From Meloidogyne chitwoodi (lineage: Eukaryota; Nematoda; Chromadorea; Rhabditida; Meloidogynidae): a stretch of DNA of 64,000 bases. Positions 22,601 to 34,244 of this stretch are shown here, piece after piece. Below the pieces are notes generated by a model. That model was not told the DNA's origin, made no database searches, and worked only from the letters and a program-made list of their open reading frames with translations. Each line of letters starts with the position of its first letter. The stretch's first letter is position 1. Location: the NCBI GenBank assembly GCA_015183035.1, contig JACZZP010000011.1, positions 434,001-498,000 of the forward strand, in the 5' to 3' direction. The position numbers and the translations under genes are program-made.

Positions 22601-23543
22601 TCCTTCTAGAAAGAAATAATATTACCCAGCTTTTATACTCATCAGGATCATCATCACTCTCAGAATCATTATTTTTAAAACCATGGATGAATTTGTAATA
22701 CTCATCACTATCTAGCTCATTATTTATATTCTCATTTAATCGTTTTGAATAACCATTAAGATTATTTTTATATATTTTTATTAACTTTAAAATAAAATTT
22801 ATTAAAAAATTAAAATAATATTAATTTATAAAAATGTAAACATTTTTTCTATAGTTTGAGGCAGAGATTTTAAATAAATTTAAAAAATAAAAAGTTTATA
22901 TTTTTAAACAACTTTTATTGGCAAAGATTAAAATTGCTAGAAATACCTCTATAATTTTATTAATACTTGTTAATAAAAATTGATCTTTTTCCAAATTAAA
23001 TTTATTTAGTATTTCATTTCCCTTATTTCGAATTATATATTCAATATCTTTTTTATTAGTTTTTAAATCATCAATTTTAATTGAATTTAAAATACGAGTC
23101 AAAAAAGAAACTTCGGAAAGTGAAAATTGTTTTCTATTGTTGTCTTTAAATTATAAAAAATTATTTGAAAAAATTATATAGTAGTTCTGTTGTAAGAAAC
23201 AGGGCTGGGTCGAAATTGGGAAAAGTTCGAAAGCGAAATTCCTTCGAAAAACATCGGAATTTCGCTTTTCGAAATATAAATTCGACTCAACCCTGATAAG
23301 AACATCCAAGTGACAGGCAAATAATAAATATAATTACTGGAAAATTCCTTTGCTTAAAGGAAAAGTACCCCGACAATTTTAACATAAATAATGACAAGCT
23401 TTTCGTTATTATTATAGTTCATAATTACATATTATTAGTTTTATTTAAATTTTACCATAAGAGAACATTCCAACACTCATATGTTGAATTGAATAAAAAA
23501 CAAAAAATAACAAAAGAAATTTTAAAAAATTTGAAATAATCAT
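19688..23543 (-). CDS. Array copy B: secreted protein, intact (seven exons)
   Basis: Exons 23543-23456, 23143-22947, 22784-22498, 21557-21396, 20281-20169, 19910-19800 and 19755-19688 join in phase, 341 aa, no stop. The signal peptide MIISNFLKFLLLFFVFYS is almost the same as in copy A, but exon 1 is short and has no NPPPDKEMYDPF repeat. The core keeps FSLSEVSFLTRILNSIKI, NPNVYKNFL and VQEKNLLIYYHLLAQTKILI. Exon 3 is longer than in A, with an acidic insert (DSESDDDPDEYKSW). The last exon encodes ESSHASGSGSSKYIRRVRMF and one further residue before the stop. Intron 6 is also open, so a longer single frame at 19971-19594 is visible, but the splice sites and family alignment favour the spliced form. 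Introns 1, 3 and 4 are loaded with miniature elements. Function unknown. Confidence 0.83.
20355..21354. mobile_element. 1-kb TIR element of reiterated TTTGAATTTG words, target duplication GTTTAGGT
   Basis: It starts TAGAGATCGG, ends CCGATCTCTA, and is flanked on both sides by the exact 8-bp GTTTAGGT (20347-20354 and 21355-21362). Both ends are built from repeats such as TTTGATTTGAATTTGATT and CAAATATTTG. Inside lies another complete element (20787-20946) and a GC-rich CCCGG-word stretch (about 20975-21115). hAT-type by duplication length. Located in intron 4 of copy B. Confidence 0.8.
20787..20946. mobile_element. hAT-type miniature element of CCCGACCCG words, target duplication GTGTGAAT
   Basis: Termini CAGGGTTGCCGCGGGTT and AACCCGCGGCAACTCTG, exact flanking GTGTGAAT at 20779-20786 and 20947-20954. 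The interior is reiterated GACCCGAAACCCGACCC. It is nested inside the 20355-21354 element and so is younger than it. Confidence 0.85.
21789..21914. mobile_element. hAT-type miniature element of TTTCGA words, target duplication TTCTCAAT
   Basis: Termini CAGGGTTGGGTCGAAATT and AATTTCGACACAACCCTG, exact TTCTCAAT at 21781-21788 and 21915-21922. The interior is reiterated ATTTCGA/TCGAAAT. Relatives at 23200-23295, 37428 onward (one end clear) and 63537-63646. Located in intron 3 of copy B. Confidence 0.85.
22037..22253. mobile_element. hAT-type miniature element of GTTCCGGAAC words, target duplication CATACAAT
   Basis: Termini CAGTGAACAAAATTTCC and ACTTTTGCATCACTG, exact CATACAAT at 22029-22036 and 22254-22261. 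The interior is reiterated AGTTCCAGTTCCGGAAC. Same family as 31411-31558, 33288-33659 and 46340-46446. Located in intron 3 of copy B. Confidence 0.87.
22361..22481. mobile_element. TA-flanked miniature element (Tc/mariner or pogo-like)
   Basis: Inverted repeats of about 27 bp (TACCGTATTTTCTCGAATAG, then TTACCC, and complement) enclose about 65 bp, with TA on both sides (22359-22360, 22482-22483). The interior repeats GGGTAATTAATAGAGAC. A looser relative is at about 53465-53580. Located in intron 3 of copy B. Confidence 0.7.
23200..23295. mobile_element. hAT-type miniature element of TTTCGA words, older copy
   Basis: Termini CAGGGCTGGGTCGAAATT and AATTCGACTCAACCCTG. Flanks GTAAGAAA and ATAAGAAC match at 6 of 8 positions, consistent with a decayed duplication. 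Located in intron 1 of copy B. Confidence 0.65.
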
Positions 23544-23679
23544 TTTATTTTTTAAAAACTTTTCAATAACAAATTTCTGAAAAATATTTTTTATAAAATT
23601 AAATAAATTTAAATTTTAAATAAATTTTTAATTTAAATTTAATTAATTTTTAATTATTTTTTTTTAATTTTCGCTAATT

Positions 23680-24260
23680 GAGGATAGAAGTGAAGAGAAA
23701 TTTTGAGAAAAATGAATGGATTTTTAGATAAATGAAGAGGCTATTTATTAAAAAAGAATTTGGGAAGTAATTTTCTTTACTTAATAATGTTGGCAGAAAA
23801 TTTTGCTGGAATATACATAAAGTGAAGGATAGAGAAATAGAAAAAATTTAAATGAAATAGAAAGACATATAAAAAAATCAAAAAAAATTTTTGTGGCAAG
23901 AAATTTTTTAAAAGGGATAATATTATAGCTATAAGGGAGTGAAAAAGACGTTAGTTGCCCTTTTCTCTATAGCTGCTATGCTACAATGGTAAAGCATAAA
24001 ATAGTAAGAGAATATTAGAGAGTAAGAAAGAATCTTCCGACGTAATATTGAATTTATATTGCCATGCCTCGTCTTACATAAAATCAATTCTTTGATTTTT
24101 TTAGTTGAGAGATGAAATATTTAGAGGAGACTGAGACATAGGTTAATTAAAAAAAAAATTTTTTTTTAATTTTTTTAAAGAAAATTAGTTATGAAAGGTC
24201 ATTCAAGGTTATTTTGCATCTTTAAGTTATTAAATAAATTTAAATAATTTTGTTAGGAAA
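23680..24260 (-). promoter_or_regulatory. Conserved upstream block of copy B
   Basis: Carries AAATGAATGGATTTTTAGA, GTTGGCAG, then a 210-bp segment (23940-24150) nearly identical to that upstream of copy A, including GACGTTAGTTGCCC, TAGCTGCTATGCTACAATGG and AGAATCTTCCGACGTAATAT. Spacing to the start codon is as in A. Confidence 0.5.
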
Positions 24261-24571
24261 TGCCCTCTTAAAAAGTCTCTGTCCTAAACTAATTAATGAC
24301 TAAATTAACGAAAAACTTTTTTTATTTAAATTGTGACTAAAGGCAGAGTAGTTGAAACTCAGAGCGACCATGAAATTCAACCTCACTAAGACAATCTCCC
24401 AATAAAAATAAAGAAAATAAAAATAAAAGTTTATCAAATTCGGGGAATACAAGCAAAGTGAAATTTGGATTTAATTGTGAAAAATTTCAGATAACTTTTT
24501 TTACAATTTTTTTACTATTGTTTTTGTTTAAATTCATCTTTTCAATTAAATATTTTAACTTTCTTTGTTTC

Positions 24572-27500
24572 CTAGTCAAGGCGTGGACTCTTCCTCTTCT
24601 TATCTCCACGAGGATAACTACGGCCACTTCCACCCGCACGACTACTTTTGCCTTCTTGTTTTGAATTTTTTGCTTCTAAAAAAATTTTTTAACATAAAAA
24701 TTGGTTAACAGTATAATACTTATATATAATATTTAAAAATTATTCTGTTATAAATTTATTCCAAATATTAATATCCACCCAAGGCTTAATCACAGATTAA
24801 TTAAATTTATCACAAACAAAATTTAATTAACTCTAAACTCAAATAAAATCCCATCTTTAATTTAATAAAATTTAAATTAAAATTACCTTCAGATTTAATT
24901 ATTGGAAAATAATGTTCAATTTTTATCTCTTTATTATTGAAACCAAAAGATACTAAAGGAGCTAAATAATTTTCAAGCTGAAATGGACGCAATACAGCTG
25001 AAAATATACCAAATTTATTTTAGTTTAATTTTTAATTAATTTATTGAAATCCTTATTTTTCATTTATAATTAAATTTTATAAACTTTTGCCTGTTCCGAG
25101 TCTTCAGAATTAAACTAAGGAGGTCGGATATCTCAAAAATTTCGGTTCAGATCTCCCCAAGAATTTTCCAGAAAACGACAAAATTATTCATTAAATAATT
25201 AATGTTAAATAAAAGATTTATTAAAAATATTTTATTTTTTAATTTTTCAAAAATAATAAAATACCATAATTATTATTAAATTCCGTATAAATTGTTAAAT
25301 TTGCTAATAAATTGTATAAATCATTTTCGAGTTTTTCTAATTTATTTAAAAATTGTTTTGCATATGTTTTTTCTCTAAAAAATTTTTTTTAATAAAAATT
25401 TTTTTTAAATATTGTAAAATAATAATATTAAAAAAAACATCGTTTAGGACCAAAATATTTTTTTTCAAAAACTAACCTGTCGATTTTTAAATAATAATTA
25501 TTATAATTAATTGAATTATTTAAATATAAATTAATTAATATTTTTGTTTGTGCTAACAAATTATAGAAAATAAATAAATTCTTCTCTTTTTGTATTGGAT
25601 ATTTAACAGTATTTAAATAATCCTCCAATACTTCTTCGCTGAATTATAAAATTAAATTACTAAATAATTTTATTAACAAAAATTAAAAATAAAATCTCGA
25701 CTTTTGCGGACCAAATTATTTTTTAAGATTATTCAAATAAATTTTATTTCTAAATTTTTGGGTCTATGGCCGGTTGGACAAACTTGAATCTATTCCTGAA
25801 TACTTGTTCTTTTCTCTTCTTTGTAAATCTAACATATCTGTTTTATAGGTCCGCAAATGTCGTTCAACCGTTTAATCAAAAAGCAGTTACTATATAATTT
25901 TAGAAAATAAAGCAAAAGAACCATTAGATAAATTGAATACTCATACCGTAACTTTTCACTTTAAGTGAACACTCATTTATGCGCAAGAAAATATTTTATT
26001 CAAAAATGACCTATATTTTGTATTAAATTATTTTCTTGCGAATAAATGGGGTTAAAAGGGATCACCCCTATAGGCCTAAACCCTATTGATCGAATTTGCC
26101 AATTGGTCAAATCCTTTAAATGATAAAGTAATAAAACACTCCCAATAGGTCCAAGTTTGCACGAAAACCAACTGGTCATGGGCTCTAAAATGGAGAAGTA
26201 ATAAAACACTCCCTGTAGGTCCAAGTTTAAATGGGACAAATTGTTTTAAGAGATTTGACCGAATTGGCGATTGGACAAATTGGTTAATTGATCTATAGGG
26301 GTGGACCCGGGATTAAAAGTGAAAAAAGTTTTTAAATAATAAACCTTAAATCATTTAATTCTTCAATATCTGAGTTTAAATTTATAACTTGATGATAATT
26401 TTCTATCGAAATTATTTTTAATCGATCAGAGTTTCTTCTAGCAATAAATCCTACTACCCAATTTCTTTGTTCTTCTTGACCATCATTATCTTCAAATAAA
26501 ATATAATCTTCTCGGAAGCTTTTTTTATAATCATCACTATTTAACACATTGCTTATATATTGAGTTAATCCTTCTATATATTCATCCAAATTATTTTTAT
26601 ATTTATTTATTAACTTTAAAATTAAATTATTTAAAAATTAAATAATTAAATATACAAAAATTTAACCAAACATTTTTTTTATTGTTTTAGTTTAAAGCAG
26701 AGATTTTTAAATAATTTTAATAAATATAAAAATTTTATTTGCTTTCAATGAAATTTTTTAGTGGAAGATTAAAAATATTGTTATAGAAATACCTCTATAA
26801 TTTTATCAAAACTTTCTAATAAAAAGGGATTATCCTCCAAGTTAAATTTATTGAGTATTTTAATTGCATAATTTTGAATAATAAATTCAAAATCATTTCT
26901 ATCTTTTTTTAATTCATCAATTTTAATTGAATTTAAAATACAAGCCAAAAAAGACAGTTCGGTAAGTGAAAAATGTATTGAATTGTCAACTAAAATTATA
27001 AAAGTAAATTATTTTAAAATTATTAAAATACCTGATTTAATTTGATGACTACTAGATGCGCCTTCAACATTATTTTGAATAATAATCTTAAAAAAAATAT
27101 TTGAGATTTAATTAATTAAAATTATATTTTTAGCTTTTTTTTTTGTATCAGCGAAAATTGTAATTATTTTTAATTTATTTTTTTTGCATTAGAACCCATT
27201 AAATAATGGTCGGTTTAATTTAAGCAAAACCGTTAGAACTACTATTTGAATAAAATGATCAAATAGCGTTGCTAAAATGTTTTAATTAATTAAAATAACC
27301 TCTCTAATCTGTGGTGGAAAATACGTTCCATCCTTCAATTGAATATATTCTTTTAAATTTATGTTATATTTTAAACTATTTTTATTTAATTGTTCTGTCA
27401 TTTGTGCAATCAATTGTGGATTTATATAATATTCTTCCAATTTTTCTTTAAGACCATTTTGTTTAGAAACATATTTGGAAAAATAAAGATGGTATAAATT

Positions 27501-29884
27501 GTACGTATTTGGTCTGATAGAAATTAGAGAGGGGGCAAAATTTGCAATTTGCTCACAAGTTAAATCCGTTCTATCAGTAGATTCTAAATTTATTTTAAAT
27601 AATTAAAAAAAATTAATATGAAAAAATTAATATTATTTAATTATTAATTGGTACTCTTGTCGTTGTATCCCCCTTTTTTCGAATTTTCAAAATTTTTTTT
27701 ATTATTATGTACAAATTATAGTTAATTCGAAAGATCACATCAAGTTGAGTCGAATAAAATTGAAATCAGTTAGATTGGATAATTTTGAACAAAGTTATAA
27801 AAGATAGAAGCTCCATTCCGCGAATATAACTGATGAGCAGCCTAGGTAATCAGCTAGATTCAATCGCTCATAATTTTGTTCAAAACCAATCAAATCCAGT
27901 TATTTTGGTCTCATTCGACTCAGCTCGATGAGTTCTTTCGAATGAGTTATCATTTTATCATTTGTACATAATAATAAAATAATATTGAAAATTTAAAAAA
28001 AGGGGGCTACAAAGGACAAGAGTACCTCCAAATAATTAAAATAAAACAAATAATATTATTTAAATCTTAAATTATATATAATAAAATTACTTGTGAATGT
28101 ATAAATAAGCGGTATATAGTTGATTAGATTATTTATAATATTCACAGATGATTCGAATTGAAAAAGAACATGAAAATGACTTGTAAAAATAGTTTCTTCT
28201 TCTTGTAATGTTTTTATATTTTCTAAAATTATTAAAAAAGAAAAATTAAAATATTTTTTTATATTCTAAATTACCTTGATTATTTTGGATAAAATTGAAA
28301 ATTGTTATTTGATTAGTTAATAAATCATATATAGAATTTGCTTCTAATTCTAATTCATCTAACATAAGAGTAAAGGAAAGAATTGATATTTGTGAGCTAA
28401 AAAATTAGGTAAATTTATATTTAAAAATTAATGTTTTATTTTTTTATTTTTGATGGATTTTTTTACTTTAGAATTTTTATTCATTAATTAAATAAATCAC
28501 CAAAATTTTGTTAAAAAATTTTTTTTAAGGCCGAATGATTTTTTTAATTAATTTAATTTAAAAAAAAAACACTTACTTCACTTTACTTAAAAAAATATTA
28601 TAAAAATTTGTCCAATCTTTAATAAATAACATGATAAGTGTTCTTGTTAATAAATGTAATTTATAAAAATGAAATAAATTTTTTTCTTTTTGTGAAATAT
28701 TTTGTAAATATTGCAAAAGTTGATTGAATTCTTTTTTATTCCTAAAATATATTTTTAATTTTTTTTTCAATTTTCTACCCAATTACTACAAAATTGGGTA
28801 TTATAACAATTTTTTAATTTTAAATTAAAAATTTTAAATTAACAATTTTTAAATTAAAAATTTTTAATTTTACTAACCAAATGTTTGCTAATGTAAAAGG
28901 AATAATATTGCTAATTTGTTCATGTGTAGAAGGTAACTGAGTTTTATCTAGACCATAACTACTAACAAATTGCGCATAATCATCATCATTATTATTTAAT
29001 AAGTTTCTATAATCAACCAATCTTTTATTGATAAATTGAAGTTTGCTTGTTATACTCATTTTGTTTATTTCTTCAGTTAATTTATCTTGATAAATGCGAA
29101 GATCATTTTCAAAATAATTAATCATCTTTAAATGTTTTTTTTTTTAATTTTAACTTTAAATTCTCTAAATAAAATTTAAAAAATTCACTAACATTTGAAA
29201 TCTTAGAATTAAAATCTGATAAATTTGGATCATCTTCAGACAATCCAACTTTTTTTAATACTTCAATTCTTTTAGTAGAAATAATCTCTATAATTGATTT
29301 ATCATCTTTTTCATAAATATCAATTATTGCTATTTCGTTTATAATTTTTATTAGCAAAGACAATTCTGTAAGAGTAAACCCATTTAAGTTGTCAGATGAA
29401 AGACCAGTACCAGTTTGCATTTTCACTATTTTTATTTAAAAATTAAATTTTAAAAAATATTTTAAAAAACACCACGGATCTATCTAGTGTTATTTGTTCC
29501 TAAAGAAATACTGGGTAATACAAAATTGAAAATCAAATTTAAATTTTCGGATTTTTAGCCTTTTTTTCATTTTGTATATCTAATAAATTAGTTCTTACCC
29601 ATAAATTAATTATTTTTTAATAAATAAAATATTTTTAGAATATTTATAAACTAAGCTAAACATAATTATTTATTTTTTTAAATTCTGTGATCAAATATAT
29701 GTTGACAGATTTTAGTGAAAAAAAATATTATTTTAATTTACAATTTAAAACAAAGTTTATTTAAATTAATAATTTTATTTTAAATTTACTAGGAGCATTG
29801 CGCATTCCAACAATCTTATTTTGAGGTAAATATAAAACAAAAAATAACAAAAGAAATTTTAAAAAATTTGAAATAGGTAATCAT
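24572..29884 (-). CDS. Array copy C: double-module member (fourteen exons), signal exon frameshifted
   Basis: Exons 29884-29790, 29425-29193, 29125-28878, 28741-28577, 28396-28275, 28222-28091, 27583-27300, 27086-27032, 26989-26793, 26613-26345, 25638-25477, 25374-25265, 24997-24887 and 24675-24572. Exons 2-6 are a diverged copy of the family core (FTLTELSLLIKIINEIA, SQKEKNLFHFYKLHLL), exons 7-8 are unique (TDLTCEQIANFAPSLISI, NVEGASSSHQIKS), and exons 9-14 repeat the core again (FSLTELSFLACILNSIKI, LLAQTKILINLYL) and end in SRAGGSGRSYPRGDKKRKS. All 13 exons after the first are open and in phase, about 730 residues. Exon 1 has 4 extra bases after ATGATT, shifting the signal peptide out of frame. 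No second promoter block lies between the modules, so this is one fused gene. Translation from a later ATG, without secretion, is possible. Confidence 0.75.
27650..28026. mobile_element. Foldback element in an intron of copy C
   Basis: Begins GGTACTCTTGTC and ends GACAAGAGTACC; the arms (about 27650-27800 and 27880-28026) are inverted copies over most of their length, sharing GTACAAATTATA-like words and TTCGAAAG...CTTTCGAA. Spacer includes ATATAACTGATGAGC. No target duplication resolved, no ORF. Confidence 0.7.
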
Positions 29885-30019
29885 TTTATTGAAAACTTTT
29901 TTCAATAACAAATTTCTAAAAAATATTTTTTACAAAATTAAATAAATTAAAATTTTAAATAATTTTTTAATTTAAATTTAATTAATTTTTAATTATTTTT
30001 TTTTTAATTTTCGCTAAAT

Positions 30020-30730
30020 TTTCGCTAATTGAGGATAGAAGTGAAGAGAAATTTTGAGAAAAATGAATGGATTTTTAGAGAAATGAAGAGGCTATTTATT
30101 AAAAAAAAAAGAAGAGTGAAAATTTTTCTTTTGATGTTGTTGGCAGTAATTTATATAAGTACAAGCATTTCCAATAGGCGGCGAGTTTAATTAATTAATT
30201 ATTTAAGGTGATATAGAGTAAAGGATAGAGAAATTTAAAAAAAATTTAAAGGAATAAAGAGACATAAAAAAAATTTTTTTACTATAAAAATTATTTAGAT
30301 TGTGTTTTAATGTAAAAGTACATATTTCTCGTCTTTAAGTCATACATGCACTTTTTATTTATTTATTTTTTTTTTCTCTACGTTAATTTCATATTGAGAT
30401 GAAAGGCATTGCCGCGAATTTGGCCCTATTAAAATATTTTTACCTCTTTTTAATTCTTAATGTATTAAATATTTTCTAGACATTTTGCCATAATTTATTA
30501 TTGTAATACCCATTTCAGTTTACAAAATCAATAATTATTGTAATAAAAGAAAAAACATTTAAAAGATGTTTTTAAACAATGTTTTAAATAAGTTAAAGTG
30601 TTAATGTTTTGAATGTCTCTTTTTACAATAAAATCAATTTATGCCTTAATTTCCTTTATTTAAAAGATGGAAAATTTAGAGAAGATTGTGAAGCAGATTA
30701 ATTTTTAAAATAAAAAAATTTTTTATTTGA
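30020..30730 (-). promoter_or_regulatory. Upstream block of copy C (diverged)
   Basis: The proximal part (TTGAGGATAGAAGTGAAGAG to GAAGAGGCTATTTATT, 30030-30105) matches copies A and B, then GTTGGCAGTAA follows. The distal 200-bp element is largely replaced by unrelated AT-rich sequence, so the part that A and B share most strongly is not retained here. Confidence 0.4.
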
Positions 30731-31410
30731 ATGTAATTTTTATTGGGAAAAGAAACAAATCCCCCCAACAAACAAATACATTAAAATAAAAATAAAAAAG
30801 TTTATAGGGAATATAAGCCGAATGAATAAATTTTGGGTTCAACAATGTCAGAAACTATTTTTGAATTAAAAGTTTTAAAAAAAGAACAAGGAATTTTCAA
30901 ATGAACAAAGCTAATTGAATCTTTTTTCAAATGAACAAAAGCTAATTGAATCTTTTTTTTTTTCAAATATTTTTGTATCAATTAATCTTTTAAATTAATT
31001 ATGTTTAATCTCTTAGTTATCTAGTTAATGCGTTGAATCTTCTGCTGCAACCAATTTTCAATTTCTACTGTGTCCACTGCCACCTGCATGGCTACTTTCA
31101 GCTGCTTCTGTTGTTTTTAATATAATAATTTAATAAAATTTTAAATAATTACCATCAGATTCAATAATTGGAATATAACGTCCAATTGCTTTCTCAACAT
31201 TATTAAAGCCAAAAGATACTAAAGTATCTAAATAATTTTCAAGCTGAGCTGGACTTTCTACAGCTGAAATATGTATACCAAAATTAAAGTATTTAATTAT
31301 TTATAATAAATCAGTAATAAATAAACTGTTTTTGGTTATAGATATCTTTAACTACAAATGTCGGATATTCGAAAATGTTCGTTTCAGATCTATTTTTCGG
31401 ATATTCTATA

Positions 31411-31558
31411 AAGTGATGCAAAAGTTCCAAAATTTCCACGGAACTAGTTTAGTTCCGGAACTGCGTTTTTAATTTTCATTGTTCCAGTTCCGAAACTATT
31501 GTGGGGTGAGGAGTTCCAGAAATTTGGTAGTTCAGGAACCGGAACTTTTACATCGCTG
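31411..31558. mobile_element. hAT-type miniature element of GTTCCGGAAC words, target duplication ATTCTATA
   Basis: Begins AAGTGATGCAAAAGTTCC, ends ACTTTTACATCGCTG, with exact ATTCTATA on both sides (31403-31410, 31559-31566). Located in intron 5 of copy D. Confidence 0.82.
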
Positions 31559-33287
31559 ATTCTATAATTTTCCAGGAAACAGTCAAAATTAATCTTTAAT
31601 GATAATTAATTATTTTAATTAAGATTTGTTAAAAAATGTTTTTTAAATTTTTCTTTTTTTAAATAATAATAATAATAAAATACCATCATAACCAAAATTC
31701 TGAATGGTAAATTTCTAAAGTTTCAAGTAAATTAAATAAATAAAATTCGCGTTCTATTAATTCATCCAAAAATTGGTGAATAAATGTTTGTTTGCTAAAA
31801 AATTTTTTTTATTTATTTAAAAAAATTCTTCAATAATAATAAAATTAAAAAATAATTTTGAAGACAAAAATAATATCAAAAAAAGTTTTAAAAACTTACA
31901 AGTTGATGATGCAGCGTTTTAACAAATGAATATAATAATTATAAATATTTGAATTATTTAAATATAAATTAATTAATATTTTTGTTTGTGCTAACAAATT
32001 ATAGTAAATTAATAAATTTTTTTCTTTTTGTGTTGGATATTTTAATTTATGCAACTTTTTTATAAGTTCTTCTTGGCTGAATTATAAAATTATAATTTTA
32101 TACACAATATCAGGACTAAAATAAACATTTTCGAGAAAAGGCCAAAGTTAAATGAAAAGTACAAAAAATTAAAAGAAAAAAAATGTAAATGTTTTTGTTT
32201 TATTTTTGCAACTTTTTTATTGCTCCATTTGCTGAATACATTTAACTGACATATTTCAATTGCGACACATTAACTATAATCCTTACAAACCCTCTCCGCA
32301 TTTGTAGAATGCTTTTTGTCATACTCGTACCACTCAAAGTACGAGTATTAGTTTATAGTATAGTATACAGTTGGTAAAATGTTGTATCAAAAGTCATACC
32401 ATTCGATTTGTCTGACGAGCTGAATCAAATGGTTCTAATCCTTATGGTGCGGAAATGCCATTGAACCGAGATATTTGTCCCCAAAAATCCAAAAACCATA
32501 GGGGGAGTTTTCCAGAAATTCTTTTATATAAAATTAACAAACCTTAAAATGTTTAATGTATCATAACTTGGATCATTGCTGTTTTTAATTTTAGAGAGTT
32601 TGTGTTTATTTTTTATAATTATTTTTGATTGATCACGGATTCGTTTAGAAACAAATTCTATTACCCAGTTTCTTGCTTCCTTTTCATTATCACTTTCACT
32701 CTTCTCAGATTCTTTTTTCACTCATATAATCTATTGGATCATTTTCATCTTCACTCATCCAAGTTTCATTTTGATTAAAATGAATTTCTTGATTTTAAAT
32801 GAATATCTTGTTTAATATGAATTTCTTGATTTAAATGAATTTCTTGATTTAAATAATTTTCATTTTCAAAAATAGAATCTTCCTGATCGCTGTCTTTGTG
32901 TAAATCCTCTCGTCTGTATCCTTCTTCACGATTAAAATTTCTTAATTTATTTTTTATATACTTTTTTAATTCTTCTACATATTTATCAAGAGTATTTTTT
33001 ATATGTATTTATTAGCTTTAAAATAAAAAATTTTAAAAAATTTTTTATTTTATTTATTTAAAAAAAATAGTTATTAATTTGAAAAAACTTTTTTGTTTTC
33101 CTTAATATGAATTATAAATTAAAAAAAAATAAAATATTAAAAAAAGTTTATGTGTTCAAACAGGTTTTCTAAGTGAAAGATAAATTTCTAAAATTTTGAC
33201 CTTTATAATTTTATCAATACTCTTTATTAAAAATTTATCATTCTCCAAATTAAAATTTGTTAGTATTTCATTTCCCTCAGTTCGAAT

Positions 33288-33659
33288 CAGTGATGCAAAA
33301 GTTCCAAAATTTCCACGGAACTAGTTCCAGTTCCGGAACTGCATTTTTAATTTTCATAGTTCCAGTTCCGGAACTATATTTTTAATTTTCATAGTTCCAG
33401 TTCCAGTTCCGGAACTTTTGTGGGGTAAAGAACTAGTTCCGGGCCAGTTCCAGTTCCGGAACTAGTTCCAGAACCAGTTCCAGTTCCAAAAATTTGGTAG
33501 TTCCATGGTTCCAGTTCCGAACCAGTTCCAGAAATTTGTAGTTCCATAGTTCCAGTTCCAAACCGGTTCCAGAAATTTAGTAGTTCCGTAGTTCCAGTTT
33601 CGGAACTGGAACTGGAACTGCATAGTTCCGGAACTGGAACTGGAACTTTTGCATCACTG
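33288..33659. mobile_element. hAT-type miniature element inside exon 2 of copy D, target duplication GTTCGAAT
   Basis: Perfect 18-bp inverted termini CAGTGATGCAAAAGTTCC, exact 8-bp GTTCGAAT on both sides (33280-33287, 33660-33667). The interior is reiterated GGTTCCAGTTCCGGAACTAG words, the longest such array in this family here. Removing the element and one duplication restores the exon context seen in the paralogues, so the empty site is known. It disables copy D. Confidence 0.92.
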
Positions 33660-34244
33660 GTTCGAATAATATTTTCAATATCATTTCCATTTGTTTTTAA
33701 TTCATCATTTTCAATTGAATTTAAAATACGAGCCAAAAATGACAGTTCAGTAAGTGAAAATTGTTGAATATTGTGAACTTTAAAATTATAAAAAATTTAT
33801 TTAAAAATAAGAACACCCTTAAGACAGTCAAATAAAATAATATTTATTTTCAGTTAGCAATAATAAATATTTTAATGACATTCCTCTATTTATAAAGGAA
33901 AAGTACTACTCCTAACAAGCTTTTATTTATTCATAATCAAGTATTAATTTAATTAAATTTCAAATATACCAGGAGGAGGATTGTGCATTACAACATTCAT
34001 TTGTTGTTGTGTATATTCATGTTCCATTCCAACAATCATTTGTTGAAGTAAAAATAAAACAAAAAATAACAAAAGAAATTTTAAAAAATTTGAAATAATC
34101 ATTTTATTAAAAACTCTTTTCAATAACAAATTTCTAAAAATATTTTTTATAAAATTAAATATGCTTTGGAATTTAACTCTTAAATGAACTTATTTAAATT
34201 TATTTTTTAATAGCTAAATAATATCTAGTAAATAAATTAAATTA

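Larger units (their letters stand above)
31058..34102 (-). pseudogene. Array copy D: disabled by an exon insertion and frameshifts
   Basis: The exon order matches A and B: 34102-33970 (signal peptide MIISNFLKFLLLFFVLFLLQ plus a short Gln/Met-rich end), 33777-33201, 33015-32543, 32076-31900, 31794-31684, 31263-31153 and 31107-31058 (ESSHAGGSGHSRN end). Exon 2 is split by a 372-bp hAT-type element. Exon 3 has single-base changes in A-runs that shift frame at least three times, and contains a small repeat (NQEIHL). Exon 5 ends in a stop after one extra T. Everything else, including the splice sites, is preserved, so the loss is recent. Confidence 0.8.
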
